A program made the translations under genes and the position numbers. From the NCBI GenBank assembly GCA_964626565.1, contig CAZVFX010000198.1, forward strand, positions 1 to 8,874: 8,874 bases of DNA, given 5' to 3'. The notes beneath the pieces are model-generated. The model was not told the origin of the DNA, ran no database searches, and worked only from the letters and a program-made list of their open reading frames with translations. Source of the DNA: CAZVFX01 sp964626565 (GTDB lineage: Bacteria; Myxococcota_A; UBA9042; CAIXZC01). This document shows positions 1 to 6,812 of this stretch, piece by piece. Position 1 is the stretch's first letter. The number at the start of each line of letters is the position of its first letter.

Positions 1-2
1 GG

Positions 3-956
3 CTAGTTGAAGTACCATGGATACATCTTCCTCAACATCGGGTCGTCGGCCTGCCGAAGCGCCTCCGCTGATATTTCGTGCGCAAAGGCGACGAAATCTT
101 CCCGGGAAATACCGTTCCCCCGGAGTGTCCCAATGAGCCGGCGGGCGATCTGCAACAGGAGCAGCTTGTGCTCGAGCGGCATGGGCCGGTTCCCCATTTT
201 CAAGTAGTGGAGTCCGGACCGCCCATAGTCGTAAAAGTTGCCCATTCCATTGATCTTGAATCTTTGCGGTGCGGCGAAGTTCTCTGCGATCGCCGCGGTC
301 AAACCGGGGTCGTCGCGATTGAGCGGCGTTATCTGCGGCCGGGTGCGGCAGTAATCGAAACCGCACTGGGGTACCATTTCGAGATACCGGAAGCCCTGGT
401 GGTGAAACAGGCAGTGGGCCTCCACGTTGGCGCAGTCGTGAGTAAGCCAGAAGAAGCTCTCGCACCGCACATCCTCGCGCTTGAGAATCTCTTCCACCTC
501 ATGTGCGGAGGCGTGCTCGGGAAACACGATTCGGTCGACGCCCAGTTCCTTGAAGAAGTCTGCGGCGCCCGTATTGAAGACGGGCTGAAGCGTGCTGAGG
601 CAGACTTCGAGGGTGTTTCCCGCCTCCTTCAAGGCGAGGAGCAACGGCACGCTGCACACGATAACGCCGTCGACTCCCAGGTCGCCCAGACGGCCAACGT
701 GACTAGCGTAGTGTTCCACCTCGCTCATGCCGTAGAAAGCTTCGTTCAGGGCGATGAAGAGTCTGCCGCCCCGCTGGTGAATGAGTGTGGCCGCCTGCCG
801 CACCTGCTCAGGGGTAGTCAGCCCGAACTCGGCCGGGTAGTGGTTGCGCAGAGGGGCGGGCTCGAATCCGTCATAGCCGGTGTAGAACTCGTCGGCGCCC
901 CCGTCAGAAAGGGGGGCGATCTCCGACGGTTCACGGAATCCCTGAAAGACCTGCAT
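3..956 (-). CDS. Short U32-family (peptidase U32-like) protein with four-cysteine cluster
   Basis: A 317-residue protein resembling the U32 family. Visible family features are an N-terminal GADEFYTG stretch (residues 20-27, like the GADAVYLG of U32 proteins), LFIALNEAFY near 67-75, GVDGVIV at 94-100 and LSTLQPVFNTGAADFF followed by LGVDRIVFPEH at 120-148, which matches the family's barrel-like core. Cysteines 175, 182, 198 and 203 (C-x6-C-x15-C-x4-C) lie where characterised U32 proteins have iron-sulfur ligands. Known U32 members act in tRNA or rRNA hydroxylation (TrhP, RlhA) and oxygen-independent ubiquinone synthesis (UbiU/UbiV); proteolysis is poorly supported for most. The length suits the short UbiU/UbiV-like or uncharacterised forms, but the substrate cannot be told. 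I chose the ATG at 956, which has GGGAG 11 bases upstream. A TTG at 1010 would add 18 residues but has no Shine-Dalgarno. The stop lies 2 bases inside the window edge. It is 169 bases downstream of the PilZ-like gene, so co-transcription is possible. Confidence 0.8.
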   Translation of the reverse strand: MQVFQGFREPSEIAPLSDGGADEFYTGYDGFEPAPLRNHYPAEFGLTTPEQVRQAATLIHQRGGRLFIALNEAFYGMSEVEHYASHVGRLGDLGVDGVIVCSVPLLLALKEAGNTLEVCLSTLQPVFNTGAADFFKELGVDRIVFPEHASAHEVEEILKREDVRCESFFWLTHDCANVEAHCLFHHQGFRYLEMVPQCGFDYCRTRPQITPLNRDDPGLTAAIAENFAAPQRFKINGMGNFYDYGRSGLHYLKMGNRPMPLEHKLLLLQIARRLIGTLRGNGISREDFVAFAHEISAEALRQADDPMLRKMYPWYFN

Positions 957-1102
957 AGAGGTCGGTTCTCCCGCGGTTCGGTTCTTGTTTCGCGTTTTGC
1001 CAACTACCAAGTTCTACTGCCAGAGTAGCAGAACCAGCAACGAGAAGTAAAGAAGTCCCACATGCGGTGCAGGGGAAGCCTTACGTCAGCATGCAGGTTT
1101 GA

Positions 1103-1134
1103 CCGGCAAGGCCGGGGCGGCAGGCCTATCTGCC
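1103..1134. other. Two short GC-rich inverted repeats after the PilZ-like gene
   Basis: Two small stems lie at the 3' end of the PilZ-like gene: CCGGC-AAG-GCCGG at 1103-1115, and GGCAG/CTGCC at 1119-1123 and 1130-1134, the latter spanning the stop codon. Neither is followed by a T-run on the minus strand, so an intrinsic terminator is not well supported. The remainder of the 957-1125 gap shows no clear promoter or RNA gene to me. Confidence 0.25.
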
Positions 1135-1959
1135 ACGCCCCCCGAAGAGTATCTTGCGAGCCGCGATGGTAATAGGCACCCGGATACTTGAAGACTTGGC
1201 TATCTGTCGTTGTTCCGAGGGGCCCAGCTTGCTGAGCAGTCCGATGGCTATCGTCACTGGTGTGGACGGGTTCTTCACCACGTTGAAAGTGACGGTGCGA
1301 TTGGATATCCAGGTGCGGTTCTGGGCCACGTATTTGAGGGCCTCGGCGGACAGCCCGGGCATCCGGGAATACTCCACCACTTCATCTAGAGTGACCTTAG
1401 GATTCTTGATCACCAGGATGTGCAGCGGTTTCTGGTGGTCCCGAATCAGGAGTCCCCGGATCGTCTTGTTGGCCTTGCGAGCCAACTTCTGTTTTTCCAC
1501 CATGGGGAGTTTGCGGATGCGCTGGTAAGCATCGGAATAGTCGGTCTCGTAACCGGTGAGGGGGGCTGCGTCGTCCTCCTCTTCCGGCGGCTTCAGTTGG
1601 GCTTTTTCCCCTGATTCAGGTGCTACTTCTTCCCCCGGATCCGCCTCTTCTCCGGGGACCGTGTCCTCCTCATGAAAGTCATCGGTTTCCTCGAAGGAGT
1701 CTTCCTGTTCCTCGCACATTTGTCCCAGTGCGCCGAGGTCCACAGTTCTCTCCAACTGCACCAGGAAGCCTTCGCCGGTCTGCTGGATCACCCTTCCCGG
1801 CAATTCGAACGCTGAGCCGTCGGGAAGGGACACCCGTACGTCCACCCCGGTCATCGGTCCCGGCTTCTCCTCACTCGCGACCGGACAGACCCCCATGGAC
1901 AGGTAGTCCTGCAGGGCTGCTCTGAGCTTGTCGCGGTCGGTGAGGTCAACGGGGAACAT
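1126..1959 (-). CDS. PilZ-like domain protein with acidic linker and helical-repeat C-terminus
   Basis: A 277-residue cytoplasmic protein with no signal peptide. Residues about 5-80 resemble a PilZ-like beta-barrel of the deltaproteobacterial type (VRVSLPDGSAFELPGRV near 41-57, then GFLVQLE). I see no convincing RxxxR cyclic-di-GMP motif, so binding is uncertain. Residues 82-132 form a strongly acidic Glu/Asp linker. Residues 145-272 form a helical-repeat region with recurring KNPKVT (185-190) and KNPSTP (229-234) turns and an LIRDHQKP stretch, a pattern seen in uncharacterised deltaproteobacterial HEAT-like proteins. The ATG at 1959 is chosen because a longer frame to 2208 would overlap the upstream lipoprotein gene and reads as arginine/histidine-rich shadow sequence. 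No good Shine-Dalgarno precedes it. It lies 11 bases after the lipoprotein stop, so translational coupling in one operon is likely. The role is unknown; regulation of surface or motility functions is a guess. Confidence 0.75.
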   Translation of the reverse strand: MFPVDLTDRDKLRAALQDYLSMGVCPVASEEKPGPMTGVDVRVSLPDGSAFELPGRVIQQTGEGFLVQLERTVDLGALGQMCEEQEDSFEETDDFHEEDTVPGEEADPGEEVAPESGEKAQLKPPEEEDDAAPLTGYETDYSDAYQRIRKLPMVEKQKLARKANKTIRGLLIRDHQKPLHILVIKNPKVTLDEVVEYSRMPGLSAEALKYVAQNRTWISNRTVTFNVVKNPSTPVTIAIGLLSKLGPSEQRQIAKSSSIRVPITIAARKILFGGRGR

Positions 1960-1970
1960 GACTATGCTTG

Positions 1971-4643
1971 CTAAAGATCCGTGGCGCAAGCCTGGTACTG
2001 GGCGCTGCACGGACCCAGTGTCGCGGCCGCGATGCAGGCGGGTGTGGCGTTGAGGCCGCACTCGCCGCCCAGGCAAAGGGCGAAGTTGGAGAACAGCGCC
2101 TTGGATTCGTTGCTGCCGTTTCCGTAGCACTCGAGGATGCACATGGGGGAGAAGTTGCAGCCGAGGCCGCACTGCATCATGTCTGCGCAGGTGTACTGGT
2201 TGGCACATGCGTAGTCGATGCAGGTGAGCCCTTCACCGCACGCGCCGCAGTCGCCGCCGCAGCCGTTTTCGCCGCACTCCTTGTCCGTGCAATCGGGTAC
2301 GCACGCGCACTCGCCCGCAAGGCACTGGTAGGTGCCGCCATCGCCGCAGGGGGTGCCGTTTTCGGCCGTCACGTGGACGCAGCCTTCCACCTCGTCGCAG
2401 GTGTCGACGGTGCAGTCGTCACCATCGTCGCAGTTCAGCGGAGCGTTGGTCTCGCACTCACCGTCCAGGCAGAACTCGGCGCCGTTGCACGCGCTGCCGT
2501 CGTCACAGGTCAAATCGTTGTTGGGCGGGAAGCTCCAGCCGTCGATGGGGTCGCAGATGTTGTCGGTGCATGGATTCTGGTCGTCACTGTTTTTCGGCGA
2601 GTTGACGCAGTCTCCCGCGCCCGAACAGTAGTCAAAGGTGCACACGTCGTTGTCGTCGCAGTTCTTGTCTGCGGACACACACCCTTCAGCCGCGTCGCAG
2701 GTGTAGACCTTGCAGAGGTCGTCACCGGTGCACAGTGAGTCGTCGGGCGTATGTGTGACCGCACCGTCGGCGCACGCGTCAGCGGTGCACGCGATGCCGT
2801 CGTCAACGTCGGGCGGGGTCCCCGGAATGCAGTCGCCGGTGTCGGGGTCGCAGCCCTCGGTGCCGTTGCAGTCGTCCCCGTCGTCACACGCGGTCCCGTT
2901 GCCCACGCACTCGCCTTCGCCGTCGCACTGGTCGTCGATGGTGCACGCGTCGTCGTCGTCGCACTCGGCGCCGCCGGGTTTGGCCGCTTCGACGCACTCA
3001 CCGGTGGCCGGGGCACACTCGTAGAACATGCACGGATTATCGTGCTCTTCGCATTCCACCACGCTGTCCAGGTCTACCTCGCACAAGCAGCTCTCTGCGT
3101 TGCACATGAGGCTGCCGTTGCACGCGTCTTCATCCGCGGGGCAGCCCACATCGCAGCAGTTGGTGCAGTCGGGGTTGTTCAGGTCTGTTTCGCCGGGCAG
3201 GCACACTCCCTCTTCACATTCGTCGTCGAGGGTGCAAACCTGGCCGTCGTCACAAGGCTCTCCCGCGGCCAGGTCGCTCTCCACACATTCGCCGGTCTCG
3301 GGGTCACAAGCGTAGCTCTTGCACTGGTTTTCGTGCTGGGGGCACGCTACAACGCTGTCCGGGTCGAGCTCGCAAATGCACGTGTCCGCATCGCACACCT
3401 GGATGCCGGTGCACAGATCCCCGTCATCGGGGCAGCCATTCTCAGTGCAGCATGAGCATTCCACATCTTCGGCGTTGAATTCGCCGGGGACACACTCGCC
3501 GTCGGCGCAGGCATCGCCCACGGTGCACTCTTCCCCATCGTCGCAGGCTGCATCGTTGGGCGTGGACGCACAACCGGTGTCTGCGCAGGCGTCGTCCGTA
3601 CAGATGTTGTCGTCGTCGCACAGGGCGTCGTCGCCCGCGTTTACGCACGCGCCGTCTTCACACGAGTCAGCGGTGCAGTCGATGTTGTCGTTGCAGCCGC
3701 CGCAGTCGCACGCGCCGTCTTCGCCGGCCGGTCCACACTCAATATTCTCGCACGGGCCTTCGCAGTCCAGCACGCAGGTCGCGGCGTCGTCTTCTTCTAC
3801 GCAGTCAAATCCTTCGGCGCACTCACCGCAGTCGCCGCCACAGCCGTCGCCGCCGCATTCTTTCCCTTCGCAGTTGGGCTCGCAGGTGTCGGTGCAGGCG
3901 TCATCTACGCAGAACGGCATGTCCTCAGGGCATTCGCCGCATTCGCCGTCGCAGCCGTCGTCGCCGCATTCTTTGTCACCGCATTCGGGCTGGCAGATGC
4001 ACTCGCCGTCTTCGCATTCGTGCTGGTCCGGGCATTCCCACGCAGTTCCGCCCCAGATCCAAACATCCTGGCACGGCTCTTCCGCCTGCGCACATTCGTA
4101 GTATGCCGGTCCGTCCGCGCACATGGTGTCACCTTCGGCGCACTCTGCTTCGGGGCACTCTTCGCCGACGCACAGCCCTTCCACGCACTCCTCGTCGTCG
4201 CCGCACTCGCCACAGTTGGCGTCGCAACCATCCGACCCGCACTCCTTGCCTTCGCAGTCGGGTTCACAGCCTTCGCACTGGCCGTCGACGCAGGAAGCGC
4301 CGGCGGGGCAACTGCCGCACGACACGCCGCATCCGTCGGTGCCGCACTCCTTGCCTTCGCAACTGCCGACACACTCGAACTTACATATGCCTTGCTCGCA
4401 TACCGTGCCGTCAGCCATGCATTCGCCGCACGTGCCGCCGCAGCCATCGTCTCCGCACTCCTTCATGAAGCAGTTGGGGGCACATTCGTCTTCGCCGCCG
4501 CCGTCGCCCGGTTCCTCGACGTCAACGGAGCCGCCAACATCCATGCCCGCGTCGCTGTCGCTGCTGCTGCAAGACGCAGTCACCAATATCACCGTGAAGA
4601 TGAGCATCAAAATGCGGCTTCCTGAAAGTACATTGTTTCTCAT
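1971..4643 (-). CDS. Very cysteine-rich, acidic outer-membrane-type lipoprotein (eight-Cys modules, DDG-C repeats, ten-Cys C-terminal domain)
   Basis: An 890-residue secreted lipoprotein with about 143 cysteines by hand count. The signal sequence ends in a lipobox-like TASC with the lipidated cysteine at 25. Ser follows, which by the E. coli Lol rule favours the outer membrane. An acidic linker (26-53) leads to three eight-Cys modules (54-158), a cysteine/tryptophan segment containing VWIWGG (159-215), two more modules (217-290) and a degenerate one (294-317). Residues 318-780 carry many C-DDG-x2-C-T-x-D-x-C type repeats resembling Dictyostelium CTDC repeats, including a 97-residue tandem duplication. 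A last module (781-813) and a ten-Cys domain (819-886) end the protein. ATG 4643 has AGGAG 7 bases upstream; the 16-residue longer frame lacks this support. The protein is probably surface-exposed and stabilised by disulfides; its acidic loops might bind calcium. No enzymatic domain is visible, and the function (adhesion, matrix, metal or redox) is unknown. Confidence 0.85.
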   Translation of the reverse strand: MRNNVLSGSRILMLIFTVILVTASCSSSDSDAGMDVGGSVDVEEPGDGGGEDECAPNCFMKECGDDGCGGTCGECMADGTVCEQGICKFECVGSCEGKECGTDGCGVSCGSCPAGASCVDGQCEGCEPDCEGKECGSDGCDANCGECGDDEECVEGLCVGEECPEAECAEGDTMCADGPAYYECAQAEEPCQDVWIWGGTAWECPDQHECEDGECICQPECGDKECGDDGCDGECGECPEDMPFCVDDACTDTCEPNCEGKECGGDGCGGDCGECAEGFDCVEEDDAATCVLDCEGPCENIECGPAGEDGACDCGGCNDNIDCTADSCEDGACVNAGDDALCDDDNICTDDACADTGCASTPNDAACDDGEECTVGDACADGECVPGEFNAEDVECSCCTENGCPDDGDLCTGIQVCDADTCICELDPDSVVACPQHENQCKSYACDPETGECVESDLAAGEPCDDGQVCTLDDECEEGVCLPGETDLNNPDCTNCCDVGCPADEDACNGSLMCNAESCLCEVDLDSVVECEEHDNPCMFYECAPATGECVEAAKPGGAECDDDDACTIDDQCDGEGECVGNGTACDDGDDCNGTEGCDPDTGDCIPGTPPDVDDGIACTADACADGAVTHTPDDSLCTGDDLCKVYTCDAAEGCVSADKNCDDNDVCTFDYCSGAGDCVNSPKNSDDQNPCTDNICDPIDGWSFPPNNDLTCDDGSACNGAEFCLDGECETNAPLNCDDGDDCTVDTCDEVEGCVHVTAENGTPCGDGGTYQCLAGECACVPDCTDKECGENGCGGDCGACGEGLTCIDYACANQYTCADMMQCGLGCNFSPMCILECYGNGSNESKALFSNFALCLGGECGLNATPACIAAATLGPCSAQYQACATDL
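1986..2189 (-). other. Ten-cysteine domain, C-terminal copy
   Basis: Residues 819-886 of the lipoprotein follow the spacing C-x5-C-x3-C-x5-C-x3-C-x17-C-x4-C-x7-C-x8-C-x6-C. The same spacing, differing by one residue in two gaps, recurs in the second cysteine-rich protein at 7404-7613. The C-x3-C and C-x4-C spacings and the residues between them suggest a disulfide-stitched helical fold. I do not recognise a named family. Confidence 0.7.
2877..3458 (-). repeat. 97-residue tandem duplication inside the cysteine-rich lipoprotein
   Basis: Two consecutive units, residues about 396-492 and 493-589, share the same cysteine order and anchor words: a CC pair followed by GCP, then LDPDSVV versus LDLDSVV, CDPETGECVE versus CAPATGECVE, and a CDD...CT.DD.C ending. 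One unit starts at base 3458 and the next at 3167. The protein similarity is obvious while the bases have diverged, which suggests an old in-frame duplication rather than an assembly artefact. Confidence 0.75.
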
Positions 4644-4699
4644 GGCATATCTCCTTTGGGCGTTGAGGCCCGTCAAATCTCGCGTGCACATACTATACG

Positions 4700-4729
4700 A
4701 TTATGCTTGACCACCTATCATACAGTCAA
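4700..4729 (-). promoter_or_regulatory. Predicted promoter of the cysteine-rich lipoprotein operon
   Basis: On the minus strand, TTGACT (bases 4724-4729) and CATAAT (4700-4705) are separated by 18 bases, a good match to a housekeeping sigma-70 type promoter. The implied transcript start near 4692 leaves a leader of about 50 bases before the ATG at 4643. The -35 element overlaps the inverted repeat at 4706-4730. This is a prediction from consensus only. Confidence 0.5.
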
Positions 4730-4730
4730 G
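4706..4730. promoter_or_regulatory. CTTGAC/GTCAAG inverted repeat in the divergent intergenic region
   Basis: CTTGAC (4706-4711) and GTCAAG (4725-4730) form a perfect 6-base inverted repeat with a 13-base spacer, midway between the divergent lipoprotein and oxidoreductase genes. Each arm holds a TTGAC element that could be a -35 box, one per strand. The plus-strand one lacks a good -10 at normal spacing; TACTAT at 4732-4737 is 19 bases away. The symmetry may be an operator or simply two facing -35 boxes. Confidence 0.35.
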
Positions 4731-4765
4731 TTACTATTGTCCTTGCATGCTCGGGAGGGGTGAAA

Positions 4766-6730
4766 ATGGCCAGCGGCTATATGGGAAAAATCCTGTTTGT
4801 AGATTTGACGGAGAAGTCGTGCAACGAGGAGGTGATTCCCGACGAGGTGTACGAGGGCCTGTTGTCTGGATTGGGGCTCGCGGCACATATTCTGTACGAT
4901 CGCATTCCTGCGGGGGCGGACCCGCTGGGCCCGGACAACATCCTCGGGTTTGTGTCCGGTCTGCTCACGGGCACCGGGTCGTTGTTTACAGGAAGGTGGA
5001 TGGCGACGGGAAAGTCCCCGCTCACCGGTGGCTGGGGCGACGCCAACTGCGGCGGGAATTTCTCACCCGCGATCAAGAAGGCCGGCTTCGACGGTATCTT
5101 CGTCAAGGGTGTGAGTGACGAGCCGGTGTACCTGTATGTCAGCGATACCGCGGCCGAGATTCGCAGCGCGGAGCACGTCTGGGGCAAGGATGCGGTGGAG
5201 ACTGAGGAACTGCTCCTCGCCGAGGCCAGGGAAGCAGGGGTGAAGAACGCCCGGGTGGCGTGCATCGGGCCTTCGGGAGAAACCCTCTCCCTCATTTCAG
5301 GGATAGCCAACGATAAGGGGCGCATCGCGGCCCGTTCGGGTCTCGGAGCAGTCATGGGCTCCAAGAAGTTGAAAGCGGTGGTCGCCGCGGGCAGAGCCAG
5401 GGTGCCCGTGGCCAGCCGGGACGAAATGAAGCGCCTCAATAAAGTGTGCACCGCCGCGGTCAACAAGGACATCCCCCTTCCGCCGGGCAAACTCTCCGGG
5501 TTCCTGGGTACCATCATGCGCTGGTTGCCTGCTCAAATGGGTCAGGATGGGCTGATGTACAAGAGCATGCTGAAGAAATGGGGCACCTCCAGCATGAATC
5601 AGATTTCCATCGAGATGGGAGACTCACCCATCAAGAACTGGAAGGGTAGCAGCGCCGACTTCGGGCTGAAGCGGTCGCGTTCGGTAAACCCCGACGCCAT
5701 CGTGGCCCGGGAGAAGAAGAAGTACCATTGCTACTCCTGTCCCCTCGGGTGTGGGGGGATTTGCGAGGGCACGGGCGGGTATGAGGAGACCCACAAGCCG
5801 GAATATGAAACCACTATCGCGCTCGGCGGATTGCTGATGAATGAAGATGTGGATAGCATCTTCTATTTGAACGAGGTGCTGAACCGTGCCGGCATGGACA
5901 CAATCTCTGCCGGTGCCACCGTCGCCTTCGCCATCGAGTGCTACGAAAACGGGATCATCACCAGCCAGGACACCGGCGGAATCACACTGAAGTGGGGGGA
6001 CGCCAAGGCAATCGTCGCGCTCATCGAGAAGATGGTCGCCCGGGAAGGTATCGGAGACCTGCTGGCCGATGGAGTCAAGGTCGCGGCAGAGAAGTTGGGC
6101 AAGGGGTCGGAACAGTTTGCCATGCACGCGGGCGGGCAGGAGTTGCCCATGCACGACGGCCGCGGTGACCCGGGCTATGCCGTTCATTACAATGTCGAAC
6201 CTACGCCGGGAAGGCACACTATAGGTGCGCAGCTCTACTACGAGATGTACCAGTTGTGGAAGAAGGTCCCCGCGCTGCCGAACATCTCCCTGCTTTATGG
6301 GAAGGGCAAAAAATACGCGCCGGACAAAACCAAGGCGATCATGACCCGGGCGTGTAGCCAGTACGTCCAATTCTACAACGGGGTAGGGGCGTGCATGTTT
6401 GGCGCGTTCATGGGTGCGACCCGGCTGCCCTTGTTCGATTGGACCAATGCTGCCACCGGCTGGAGCAAGAGTCCGGAGGAGTACATGGAGATCGGCTCCC
6501 GCATTCAAACCAAGCGCCAGCTCTTCAACATCAAGCACGGCATCGACCCGCGCACGGTGAAAGCCAGCCGCCGCAGCGTCGGGCACCCGCCACAGAATGA
6601 GGGCGCCAACAAGGGCCGCTCGGTAGCCATCGAGGCTATGACCAAAGGCTACTGGGCGGAGTTTGGCTGGGATCCCGAAACCGGGGTGCCCACCGATGAA
6701 ACTTTGGAGAAATTGGGAATTAAGAGGTAG
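4766..6730 (+). CDS. Tungsten-type aldehyde ferredoxin oxidoreductase family protein
   Basis: A 654-residue cytoplasmic member of the AOR family, whose enzymes use a tungsten bis-pterin centre and a [4Fe-4S] cluster, typically oxidising aldehydes to acids with ferredoxin or reducing acids. The N-terminal domain (1-210) shows the family's MGKILFVDLT start, LLTGTGSLFTGRWMATGKSPLTGGW (67-90), GG and KKAGFDGIFVKG (104-115), and GRIAARSGLGAVMGSKKLKAVV (185-206). The cluster ligands are C322, C325 and C329 (C-x2-C-x3-C), with C543 in GACMFG as the likely fourth. AGGQELPMHDGRG (455-467) matches a conserved pterin-domain segment. Classical archaeal AORs are about 605 residues; the extra length and the GWDPETGVPTDETLEKLG tail recall longer bacterial forms, including BamB-type proteins, so the substrate is open. 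The start at 4766 has GGAGG 7 bases upstream; an upstream frame to 4703 is unsupported. No ferredoxin, electron-transfer subunit or cofactor gene is adjacent. Its 3' end overlaps the convergent gene by 11 bases. Confidence 0.93.
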   Translation: MASGYMGKILFVDLTEKSCNEEVIPDEVYEGLLSGLGLAAHILYDRIPAGADPLGPDNILGFVSGLLTGTGSLFTGRWMATGKSPLTGGWGDANCGGNFSPAIKKAGFDGIFVKGVSDEPVYLYVSDTAAEIRSAEHVWGKDAVETEELLLAEAREAGVKNARVACIGPSGETLSLISGIANDKGRIAARSGLGAVMGSKKLKAVVAAGRARVPVASRDEMKRLNKVCTAAVNKDIPLPPGKLSGFLGTIMRWLPAQMGQDGLMYKSMLKKWGTSSMNQISIEMGDSPIKNWKGSSADFGLKRSRSVNPDAIVAREKKKYHCYSCPLGCGGICEGTGGYEETHKPEYETTIALGGLLMNEDVDSIFYLNEVLNRAGMDTISAGATVAFAIECYENGIITSQDTGGITLKWGDAKAIVALIEKMVAREGIGDLLADGVKVAAEKLGKGSEQFAMHAGGQELPMHDGRGDPGYAVHYNVEPTPGRHTIGAQLYYEMYQLWKKVPALPNISLLYGKGKKYAPDKTKAIMTRACSQYVQFYNGVGACMFGAFMGATRLPLFDWTNAATGWSKSPEEYMEIGSRIQTKRQLFNIKHGIDPRTVKASRRSVGHPPQNEGANKGRSVAIEAMTKGYWAEFGWDPETGVPTDETLEKLGIKR

Positions 6731-6812
6731 GTCGCCGCAGGGCCGCAATAGCCAACAGCAACAGCATCAAAGACAGCCACACCGCATAGGGCGTTGCCTT
6801 GCCGACGGAGCA
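6720..6812 (-). other. CTERM-like C-terminal sorting signal
   Basis: Residues 296-325 have a cysteine in a GCS context, about 18 hydrophobic residues and a terminal RRPTS. In the known MYXO-CTERM family the same order (cysteine motif, membrane helix, arginine cluster) directs proteolytic processing and attachment at the cell surface. No processing protease is encoded here. A plain C-terminal membrane anchor is the alternative. Confidence 0.65.

Noticed and set aside
957..1010. TTG-initiated N-terminal extension of the U32-like protein
   Set aside because: There is no Shine-Dalgarno before the TTG and the extension has no family similarity; the ATG at 956 fits the family start.
78..1028. 316-residue plus-strand open frame opposite the U32 gene
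   Set aside because: It is the antisense shadow of a clear family protein, with no domain or ribosome site of its own.
1103..1115. CCGGC-AAG-GCCGG hairpin as an intrinsic terminator for the PilZ-like gene
   Set aside because: The stem is only 5 bp and no T-run follows on the transcribed strand.
1960..2208. N-terminal extension of the PilZ-like protein into the lipoprotein gene
   Set aside because: The extension is Arg/His/Pro-rich frame-shadow sequence overlapping the ten-Cys domain coding region.
1974..4500. Recurrent GC-rich DNA words that might suggest a CRISPR array or satellite
   Set aside because: The repeats are in frame, imperfect and encode the cysteine modules; there are no regular spacers.
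1968..4710. Several plus-strand open frames (for example 1968-2738, 3319-4101, 4020-4625, 4123-4710) rich in Ala/Val or Ser/His
   Set aside because: They are shadows created by the high-GC, cysteine-repeat coding strand; the minus frame has a signal peptide, lipobox, ribosome site and regular cysteine modules.
5624..6748. 374-residue minus-strand open frame opposite the oxidoreductase
   Set aside because: It is an antisense shadow of a conserved AOR family protein.
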